Translations under genes and position numbers: made by a program
Shown: one piece after another, positions 10,612 to 21,200 of the stretch
Layout of the letters: each line of letters opens with the position of its first letter
Position numbering within the stretch: position 1 is the stretch's first letter
Notes under the pieces: generated by a model
Told to the model about the DNA's origin: nothing
What the model saw: only the letters and a program-made list of their open reading frames with translations
Database searches by the model: none
Assembly: GCF_947179165.1 (NCBI RefSeq)
Contig: NC_077241.1
Span: forward strand, 77,959,648 to 78,023,647
DNA from: Solanum dulcamara
Lineage: Eukaryota; Streptophyta; Magnoliopsida; Solanales; Solanaceae
Length of the DNA stretch: 64,000 nt
Direction of reading: 5' to 3'

Positions 10612-13600
10612 ATGGAGATTGATGCAAAGGCACCAGAAGAGGCTGAGTGTTCGATGCAAGTTGACAGTAAGGTAAATATTCTTAATCTGGATTACTTTTA
10701 CAATTATTCAGATTACAGCAGAGGAAGCTGAGCCTTAACTAATGCTCTCCTTCTTTTCTGTCTCGATTGTCTGGTTATAGGTTCAGGAGAAGGATGATAT
10801 CTCTAACTCGATGCAAAATCTTAATATTGAGGGATCATCCTTTACTTTCAAGAAAAAGCCTATCATTATCATAGTGGTTGGGATGGCTGGTAAAGTCCTA
10901 TTTGTTTGCGTTAAGGATTCATATTTTAAGATACTTGCATTGTCCCAAGGTGTTTTGTTGTGATTTAAGTTTTACTTGAAGACTTGATATAACACTTGTT
11001 TTGATTGATGACTAGGTAGTGGAAAAACTACGTTTCTCCATCGACTTGTTTGCCACACAATGGCGTCCAATCTCCGGGGTTATGTTTTGAACCTTGATCC
11101 TGCTGTTTTGACCCTTCCATTTGGTGCAAATATTGATATTAGAGACACTGTTCGATACAAGGAAGTCATGAAGCAATACAATCTTGGGCCAAATGGTGGA
11201 ATTCTTACTTCATTGAACTTGTTTGCAACAAAGTTTGATGAGGTTAGTTTGATGTGGTCTGGTTTTCTTTTATTGAATAGGCTGTGAGACTACTTTTTCT
11301 TTTTGCCTTGGGTGAATACATAGCTAGCCCCTTAAACCTTGCACAAGTTGTTAGTTAGACATTTGGTTGTGCTGTGACCATATAGACACTTCAACTAGGC
11401 GTGAATGTGTCACGTGAATATAGATGTCTTACATGGAGTACAACTTATGTATCCATCAATTTTATTTCCTTTCATATTGTATTTTAATTTTTTTTAATTA
11501 CATGTGGCCTTTTTAAGAAAAAGTTACACATGTTTGTCAGTAGTTAATTTGTTCATTTGACACCTCAAAGGTGAGTGCATGCACACGGTGTTACCGACAC
11601 TGGTGTGCACTAGATACACCACTGCCAAATAGAGGTGTTCAAATGATCACTATAAAAGTTGAGGTGTCTAACTGAGAAAATGTGCCTAGTTTGAGGGGGC
11701 ATATCTATTTGGTCTTCTGTCTTTTCTTAAACTTAGGTGATCTAGAGAAACCTTTTTTTGTAGTTTCCTCCATCTTGCATCTTTTGTGGTATACAAGTCT
11801 TCTCTTTGTATTGGTCACTTATTGTGGTAGAAAAATGGACAGAATGAATGTCTAAAGGATATTAGTGCATAAATTATAGTGGATTTTGCATTTCGGTCAA
11901 CAAATGTTTGATGGGACTATATGATTCAACACTAAAATTGTTCCTCTGACACTAGGACCATGTTTTCTTGCAGTGAATTGAATAGGTTTCATATTACACC
12001 CAATCCACTTATCTTATCCAGATTTTTATGTTCAATTTATTATTAGACTTTTTGGGTTAAGAAGTCTAATCCGAATGTGGATCTTATCATGTCTCAGTAT
12101 GTTCAATCATATACTTCTTTAGGTTCTGGTTTACTCGTAAGGATTTGAAGTTGGTCAACCTAGATTAATCAGCCCTTCATTGGTCTTGAGCTTCTTGTGT
12201 GTTTGTTACTTTGATGCTCTTGGATGATGCCTAGGCATATTATTTATCAAATTCAATCTCTTAAAGAGCACAAGTTTAATATTTTCTGGTGCCAGACTCG
12301 GCGGTTTTTAATATGTAGGGTGGGAAGATGTCAAAGCAATAAAATCTACATCTGATATTTGCTTTGTAGTATTTGTTCTTTTCACCAATTTGAGGGAAGC
12401 AAAGCTTTACATGCATTATATGTCTCAAGCTCTGTTGAGACAACAACCTCTTCTACCTATTTGCAGGTGATATCAGTTATTGAAAAACGAGCAGACCAGT
12501 TGGACTATGTTCTCGTGGACACTCCTGGACAGATTGAGATATTCACTTGGTCTGCCTCTGGTGCAATTATTACTGAAGCTTTTGCATCTACTTTTCCCAC
12601 TGTGGTGACATATGTAGTTGATACACCACGATCCGAAAGTCCAGCAACTTTTATGAGCAATATGCTGTATGCTTGTAGCATCCTCTACAAAACAAGGTTG
12701 CCGTTGGTATTGGCATTCAACAAGACGGATGTGGCTAATCATGAATTTGCTTTGGAGGTAGCAGAATAAATTCTGACGTTACTCTATTTTTTCTTGAAAA
12801 GGGCAGGGAGTTGGGAGGAAGATGAAGGGCTGTGTGTCTCCACTGTTACTCATATTAAGTTTGCTATGGAAATTTATTCCAATTGTGCACCTAATATAAA
12901 CCAATGATGACATTAAAATAAAAATCTCTAGGTGGATCAGAAGCTATTACCCTTTACTATAATAATTGATATTGGAACCACGAGACTATTATAGTGACAG
13001 CTCAAAAGCATTCCTGTTGTGTTTGTATCTTCTTGCAAGTAGTGTAAACCAAAGAGTCATCGTGTAAAGCTTTGGTTATGATGGTTGTGTGCAATTGTGT
13101 GTTTATTATAGAAGCTATGAATTGATCTTTTGAGCTTGTCACATATTCTACTTGCAGCACTTTTTGCTGCACATTAATATAATGCCTTTTAACAATTAAA
13201 AGAAGTGTGTTTATGTGCGTTTATGCGTGTGAGGGGAAGGTCGGGAGAGGTGTTTTTGGTCGAGTGTAGAGTTCAATTCTTAGTGTTGGATTTTTCAGCC
13301 TCTTTTGCTTTTACTTTCATTGGCTGCTTTTCTGGAATTGTGATTTGTGATGTTACTACTTTAAATGCAGTGGATGAAAGATTTTGAGGTGTTTCATGCG
13401 GCACTAGATGCAGACAACACTTACACATCAACTCTGACTCGAAGCCTCTCTCTTGCACTTGAGGAGTTCTACAAGAATCTCAGATCAGTTGGAGTCTCTG
13501 CAGTTTCAGGTGCTGGGATGGACGCCTTTTTCAAGGCAATTGAAGCCAGCGCTGAAGAGTATATGGAAACTTACAAGTATAACAGTAACTGAAACTTAGT

Positions 13601-13963
13601 GTTTATACTTCTTGAAATACCACTGATAATTGGACATACTAAAAAACTATTATGTCCACTTTCTAATTGTTGCAAACTTTTCTTGGTAGGGCTGACTTGG
13701 ACAAGAGACGGGAGGAGAAGCAGCAATTAGAGGAAAAACGCAGAAGAGAGAACATGGAAAAGCTGAGGAAAGATATGGAGAAAACCAGAGGGGAAACTGT
13801 AGTATTGAGCACTGGTTTGAAGGATGTAAAAGGGAAGAACAAGGCTATGATGGACGATGAGGATGAAGAAGAAGAGGAGGAAGACAACATCAAGGTTTTT
13901 AGTGACGATGAAGATGCCATAGACGAGGATGAAGATGAAGAAGTTGCTGGCTTTAATTTCTGA
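10612..13963 (+). CDS. GPN1: GPN-loop GTPase 1 (GPN1/Npa3/XAB1 family; Arabidopsis QQT2-like)
   Basis: Small GTPase of the GPN-loop family; family members assist assembly and nuclear import of RNA polymerase II, and plant QQT2 is needed for early embryo division. Coding exons: 10612-10671, 10781-10889, 11016-11242, 12467-12757, 13371-13576, 13690-13963; all GT-AG and in frame, 388 aa. Visible motifs: P-loop GMAGSGKTT (54-62), the family-defining GPN insertion (114-116) in LGPNGG, switch-II DTPGQ (150-154) and base-specificity NKTD (217-220). The C-terminus is a charged coiled-coil-like region (from about 265) ending in a long Asp/Glu tail (about 345-380), as in plant GPN1. The start is the first ATG in frame; the length agrees with the family. 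Intron 3 (1.2 kb) carries a MITE. Reading through intron 5 would end after six extra codons (YNSN-stop) and remove the charged tail. Confidence 0.95.
11327..11700. mobile_element. MITE in GPN1 intron 3
   Basis: The left end GCCCCTTAAACCTTGCACAA, followed by 'gttagttagacac', matches the right end in reverse complement (GCCCCCTCAAACTAGGCACA, then 'cagttagacacc'), giving inverted repeats of about 35 bp. The element is 374 bp with no coding capacity. No convincing target duplication is seen, so the superfamily is left open. Similar elements are common in Solanaceae introns (recollection). Confidence 0.6.
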
Positions 13964-15247
13964 GACTGTACATGGTGTTCTTTAAGAAAAACTATCCTGT
14001 ATAGGACTGATCAAAAAGTGTTGAACCGGAAATTGAAGGCAGAAAATTGGTTTTGCTTCTGTAAATGTGGCAATTTGGTACTGGTTGCATCTCATTTTGG
14101 TAGTTCTAGAATTAGGTGATGTGGCTTTGTGTGCTTTTTATTGAAGGAAAACCTTGACAGATTTTGATTGTCAACTGATTTACCTTTTCTATTTATGACA
14201 ATTTGCTAGAATGGGCGTGTTTGGCACGAAGGAATATGTTTCCATCAAATGCTTTCATAGAAAATAAGTAATTTTCTCATAAATTTCGATGTTTGATTTG
14301 GAGAATTAATAGTATTTTTCAGGAACATGGTTTCTAATAATTTGTTTGCGAAAGTAATTTGTTACACTATCAAGAAAATAGTAATTTAGGATCAACGCTC
14401 GACTATCTATTTATTTTCTATATTAGTCTTTGATCTCCAAATCCTTCTTCTATTTTGGGTCATGTCCTTGGTAGCTTAGCTATTGTCTAATCACCTTTTT
14501 TCAATATTTCTTTGGACTATTTTTTTCTCTCCTAGACCCACCGTATTCAACCTCTCACACTTCATAACTTAGGCATCCCACTCTAATCTTATCTTGAATG
14601 TCTTCGTTCCAAATCTTATCTCTCTTAATATGCTCACACATCCATTTCAACATCCTCATTTTCACTACTTTCATCTTCTAGATGTGTGAGTTCTTGACCG
14701 GCTAACATTTAATCCCATATAACATAGCTGGTCTAACAATCATTTTGTAAAACTTGTTTTTGAACCTTAATGAACCATTCTTATCACAAAAAATATCAAT
14801 ACAACCTTTCATTTCATCTGTTCGCCTGCAATATAATGTGTAACATGATCGATTCATCTTCAATCTCCCCCTTTTCTACATCTCACAATTCAAGGAAAGT
14901 TATTCTCCGAAAATTAGAGTACATGTATTCTCAAGGAGAAATTTTCCCAATACACACCTTTTCTTAAAATAGTATTTTTTTTTGTTACCTCAATCAAATA
15001 TAGTTTAATAGGTTTTGAGGGGTGTAACTGTAACTCTTTCACAGATCAGGGGTTACAATGCCAATTCCCGAAAATTCCCCTTTCCATAACAAATATATTT
15101 CTACAGAGCAACCAGAATTAATAAGTATTTGCCGATTTGCCTCAAAACCGCCATTGCAAGAGACTTATAAACCGAAAGAGAGAGAAGAGAGAAACTCTCA
15201 AGCTCAAATTTGGGTTTCTATAAAACAAATTTTGCAGCATCTCAGAA
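13964..15247. other. GPN1-XPB intergenic region and XPB 5' leader
   Basis: It contains the GPN1 3' end (about 13964-14200), a non-LTR element remnant (listed separately), and the XPB leader. The last 90 bases before the XPB ATG include a GA-rich stretch (15174-15192), typical of plant leaders. The ORFs 14770-14967 and 15058-15408 look like shadows, the latter running through XPB exon 1 in another frame. Confidence 0.5.
14430..14870 (-). mobile_element. RTE-type non-LTR retrotransposon (LINE) 3' remnant
   Basis: Read on the minus strand, broken frames resemble the C-terminal part of plant RTE-clade reverse transcriptases. There is a block like 'KFYKT..RP.MLYG' (about 14720-14760), then an 'RI.NE.I'-like block (about 14590-14620) and a block like 'RGRPKKT' degraded to 'REKNSPKK' (about 14520). 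Many stops and frameshifts separate them. No poly-A tail or target duplication was identified. The match is from memory of the family and could be tested by a translated search. Confidence 0.55.
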
Positions 15248-18200
15248 ATGGGTCATCATGGACACGGTATTTTTTCATTAAAAAAAAAAGAACAAAAAAA
15301 TCCCCAAAAATTAGTAAAAAAAGTTGGGAAAAATTTGATGGGAATTATGAATTTTTTATTATTTGGAATGAAATGAGCAAGTGGCAAGTAGTTTGGTTTA
15401 ATGGGTAGTTGCTTGTTCGATTGATTTATATATGTATAGCTTTTGTATCAGTAGTTTGTTTATTTTTATTTATTTATTGAATTTAGGTGATAAAAGTCGA
15501 CCCAGCAAGAAGATCAAGTTTGCTTCTAAGGTTTTTTGATTTCCTAGCTAGTTTAATATGTTATTTGGTGTTTTATTGAAGTATAAATTGATAAAGATTG
15601 CATTTTTGAAATTTGTTTTTGTGGTGATGGAGGAGGATTCAAGGTCTTCAACTGCTGATGATGATCAGTACTACCCTGAAGAAGGCAGTGACGATTTTCA
15701 TGATGGTATTACTCTATCTTAATATAGAGGTGGATCCAGAATAATATAAAGTCTCATTTAGAAAAAAAACTATTACTTACTCTGTTTCAGTTTGTTTGTC
15801 TGATTTTCACTTACACATGAAATTTAAGAAAGTAAAAAAGATTTTTGAATTTTGTGGTTTTAGACTAAAGACAGTAGAATGTACTAAAATGCACTTTAAT
15901 TTTGTTATTTTAAATATGCCATGTGGAAAGTATTAAAGAGTTGCCAAAAGGGAAATAGGCCTTCTTTTTTGAAAGGGACTAAAAAGGATAGCAAGACAAA
16001 TATATTGAAATGGACAGAGTATGTATTGTCGCAGCCCTTTACAATTATACTAGGTAATGCTTTTATATGATAAGTTTGTGTTACGTTTTAAGTCGATTGA
16101 TGTAGAAGGGTTTGAATCTGTTATAAAATAGGCGAGAGGGAAGGGAAGAAGATGGATTTCACTAAACTGGAACTCAAACCCGATCATGCCAATCGTCCGT
16201 TGTGGGCTTGCGCAGATGGAAGAATTTTCCTTGAGACGTTCTCTCCATTATATAAGCAAGCCTATGATTTTCTCATTGCCATTGCTGAGCCTGTTTGCAG
16301 GTACCTTTTATGTGGTTGACAATCTGAAATCTGTGTTCTTGTTTGTTTCTGAATGTTTTGAGAGGGTTAATGGAATTAGTTTTATTTTGTAGGCCGGAGT
16401 CGATGCATGAGTACAACTTGACCCCTCACTCATTGTATGCAGCTGTGTCAGTTGGTCTTGAGACTGAAACTATAATAGCTGTTTTGAGCAAATTGTCAAA
16501 GACCAAGCTTCCCAAAGAGATGATTGATTTTATTCATGCTTCTACTGCTAACTACGGAAAAGTGAAGCTTGTACTTAAGAAGAATCGGTATTTTATAGAA
16601 TCTCCATTTCCAGAGGCAAGATAATGAGCTATATAGTAACAATGCTTTAATTTAACATATCTTCTCGACTATAGGGTCCACTGAGGACTCCTACAACTAA
16701 ATTGATTCATTTGATGTGATTATCTCTAGGTTTTGAAAAGATTGCTTGCAGATGAAGCCATAGGAAAGGCTAGGATTTCTGCTGAGGTTTGTGCCCAATG
16801 TGTCAATATTATCAAGAAATTTGCCTGCATTGTTTTAGACTTGTGAGGCAGAAACACCAAAAAAGCACCAGACCCCATAACTTCGTTTTGATGCTTTGTA
16901 TTTCTGTTACAAGTAGATACTACCAAGGAAATTTTATTGTCATTTTTGGTTATCTCTGAAATAGGGGATGCATGGAAATGATGGGTTTACTGTAAGCAAA
17001 CCCGTGAATGAAATTGAAGGAGGACATGATGAATTGATAAATGAAGTAGATGTGGTTGCTGCGGCTGAAGAAAAAGAAACTCATTCATTTGAAATAGACC
17101 CTGCTCAGGTAATAATTCAATGCTTTGCAAGAAGGTCTCGTTTTACATTTCTGGCGGAGGTGGGAGCCACTGGTGTCGGATACCATTGTAATATCTTGCA
17201 GCATTTGCATGAAATAAACTAACTTCTGTTTTTGTAGTATTGCAAATCCAGTTAGGTCATCAAAAAAATAATTTCCAGTTCTCCTAAATTATTCTTGTTC
17301 TTTTAACTCTTTTGGTAACCAGTTCTCTTGTGGTCAGTGTTAGTTATTCATTGCTGATAAAACATCTTTGTTATGTCAGATAACCAACACAAGTATAAGC
17401 ATGATCGTTGTTTTCACCTGCTAAGGATGTTTAGTTGTTTGTCTCCGTCTTTTTTGCTGTTTCCCTAGTATATGGTGGTCTCATTTTGGAGCTTGGATTT
17501 GCGCTAATGTATGATGGGCGGGATTTGGATACCGATGATTATGACTTGAGTAACACCAATGATGATGCTGTTAGATGTTGGTTCTCTAGCAATATGAATA
17601 AGTGGTGGCTTGATTAATAAATTGGATAACAGTATTTCTAGGACCAGACACTATGCAACAGTTCATTTTCACTACTCATTACAGTTGAATTGAAGACATA
17701 ATAGATATAGTGAACTACTCAACTTTGCCTTAACTGTGCCATTTTGGCACCGTGTTTCACTTTGATATTTGTGCTTCAGTATCCTCCAAATGTCCTCTTA
17801 GGGTGCTACAATTGCCCATTTATCTGCCGTATCTTGTGGTTTGAGATAAGTCATGCTAAGAAAATATGTATGCTTGCTCTAGATGGCTTTCTCCTGGTGT
17901 TGGAACATCTTTGTGCATGCACACACAACTTTCTTTGCCCTCACTTAGAAGATGACAGCTTTCCAATTTGTATATGAACAGGTTGAAAATGTGAAGCAGC
18001 GTTGTCTACCAAATGCTTTGAATTATCCGATGATGGAGGAGTATGACTTCAGGAATGATACAGTGAGTTTTTTTTCTTCATCAGGGTGGACAGTGAGTAA
18101 TTTAGCTGATGGAGAATCTTTCCTACTGTTAAAATAGGAATTAGATTCCCTTAGTTGAGGACTATGAAATATCTCTAGAGGCTTCTGTTTTTCAATTGAG

Positions 18201-21200
18201 ATGCTATACAGAGGAACTTGCATTGAAGAAACAATTGTAGATGCTAAAGAGACTTGGTATTTTGGCTAAATTGAACTGGTGGAGGGGTCCCCCAGAGCGA
18301 GGGGGTGGTAGGGGTTCCTCGGGGGGGGGGGGGGGAGTGCATCTTTGGTATTCAATATGTATATATTGTTGGCATGGTTTATAATATTTCAAGAAACTAA
18401 TTACTCCCTCAGTTTCAACTTATATGACTCTCTTTACGTTTTGGCATGCTCCAAAATGTTCGACACAATTGTAGTTTGATACAACTTCAAGAATTTAAAT
18501 GCATTAAACGATTCACACTCAAAACTTCGATGTGATATTTCACTCTTTTCAACCGCTAGTTTAATATTTTATTCCACCATCATTAATATGTAATATAAGT
18601 TAAATTAACATCTTAAATATCATGCTCATCCAGACACCATTACATAAAATGAAACGGAGGGAGTACTTGACAACTAGGCTTTTGAGTTGTTGGGTTGGCA
18701 CTGGGAAGGGATGACATGAATAAGTTGCTTGAGCTAGTAACTAAAATGGCGTGAGACTAACATTGCACCGTGTGGTGTGAAAGCCATTGTCGGATTCGTA
18801 GAGGCCAATCAAACATTTGGTCTTGAGTATGAGAAGATTTGAGCAATAAATTACCTCACATTGTTGTATTGTCAGTTGTTGTTTGCTATAGATTTGGAGG
18901 GTGTATCATTAATGAGGTCTACAAATGGCTAAGTATTCTTAATGCCCACTGAAAATTGCAGGTTAATCCTGATCTTGATATGGAGTTGAAGCCTCAAGCA
19001 CAGCCACGGCCTTATCAAGAGAAGAGTCTTAGTAAGATGTTTGGAAATGGTAAGGATATAAAGCCAAATTTATTCAAGCCTAGGACTTTAATTTTTCCAA
19101 TTTTTTTTTTTGTTCTCTATTTGAATGTCCGCTGTCCTGGTCAATGGATTTTATTTACTAAAACTTTTTATGTGTTCTTCTATTCCTTAGTCTTCTAATT
19201 AACTTAATATAATGATTAAGCTTCTGTTTATTTGTTACTTTCTGGTAATGGAAGTTGGGTAACTCTTCATGCATCTTGAATATTTTCGATGGGCACTCAT
19301 ATCTAAATTATCTTTGGTGAAAAACTGGAGAGAGAGTCTTAAGATGTTCGTATTTGTCTTGTTCCAAGAATTGCATGTAATCCGATTATATCCTGATTTT
19401 TCTAATTGGTAGAAATAGATTTTAGTCACTGATCTGATTTTATTATAATAATCTCATACCTATGGGTATGGACATTATCTTTGCTTCTGGAGTCGATGCT
19501 TTTTACCTTTTACATGATTTAAACTTACTCTTGAACTTTTTGCCAAATAAAGTAATCATGATAAATGATAAATATAGGAGGGAGGGAGTAAGCACATGGG
19601 TATTGTGACTGGAAATATAGATACTCCCTTGCTCCCATTTCTGGTTCTCTAGTTTGCTCCTAACTGAAGAGCGGAGCTGGCTTTTATATGGTTTTTGAAT
19701 TTGAAAAAGAACTGGGCTCATGCATAGAAGTGAAAATCACCTTTTGTTTTGTCCAAAATTATGAGGGTAAAAAAAGGGGTTCTAGCTTTGAAGCGCTATA
19801 ATGTCTTAAAAACAATGAATACCCAAGGGAAGAATGCCATTAACAACTTGTTTGGATGATTGTTACTTAATCATATTATTATTTTAAATACAATGTTTGT
19901 TTTGATTGTTACTTAAATTTTATTATATCAATAACAACATACCCTGTTGGGGTTTAGGGAGGATAGGATGTACGCAGACCTTACCTCTAAATTTTATTGC
20001 ATCGTATCGTTGTATCCATTGTTATGTTACGACGAGAAGTCTCATTTTGTGTAACGACCAATTTGGTATGGTTGCGTCGTTACCTTATTATTTCCCATAT
20101 TTTGCCTTAATTTTATTATTTCATTATCCTTTATCCTTTACCTAACTTTTTTATAATAACTCTACCCCGTACCCTACTTTTCTTTATAATATTGTAGGTT
20201 TATCCTTCAAATTGTTTATGTTTGACATTATGTAATGACAGAAAATGATACAATCTATCCAAACGTTGTATTCATCAAAACAATATAGTACAATGCAAAA
20301 CAATACCATGTAATACGGTACCTTGTGAAACCATATGTAACAACAATGAAAGGCTGGATAACATTTTTGGAATGATCCGAAAAAGGAAAGTTTTTTTCAG
20401 TTGGAATGACTATTTAGAATCTTGGCATCTCATATTTCCTTTACAGGGGAATATAATCTCACCTTAGACGTCGTCTATGTGAGTTTCGCAAAAAATAGAT
20501 GGTCTCATGTCTGCATAACTGAGGAAGGTTGTAGTAGATTGAGTGCTGCATACAAATTATGATGAATCCAATTAATGCTGAACTCAGTGTGTGGGGATTC
20601 ATAAGCTGATTGGTTGTGCTTAGATTGTATGTCGTGGTTAAATTGTATGTTGAATGCTTCAGGAAGAGTCATAGTTGATTGGTTGATTCATGGTACTGAT
20701 TTGTGGCTGTGATACCAAGTCGTAGTTGATTGATAGATTTAATGCGCTGTGGTTAAATGGTATGTTGAATGCTTCAGGAAGAGCAAGATCTGGAATTATT
20801 GTGCTACCTTGTGGTGCCGGGAAGTCTTTAGTAGGTGTTTCTGCAGCAAGCAGAATAAAAAAGAGCTGCCTTTGTTTAGCAACAAATGCTGTGTCTGTGG
20901 ATCAATGGGCTTTCCAGTTTAAGTTGTGGTCTACTATCCGAGAAGAGCAGATATGTCGTTTCACATCTGACAGCAAAGAAAGGTTCCGTGGAAATGTTGG
21001 TGTGGTGGTGACAACATATAACATGGTTGCTTTTGGTGGCAAACGTTCTGAAGAATCTGAGAAGATCATTGAAGAAATAAGAAATAGAGAATGGGGTTTG
21101 CTCCTCATGGATGAGGTAAATGTTTGGTCTTGCAATGTTTCAAATTGTGTCTTTCAAATAACTATCCAGTATATGAATCTTGCTTTTCGCGGTTAATGCA

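Noticed and set aside
12359..12466. Upstream extension of GPN1 exon 4 as an alternative start
   Set aside because: It would drop the P-loop. Exons 1-3 join exon 4 in perfect frame with conserved sequence, so this is intron 3.
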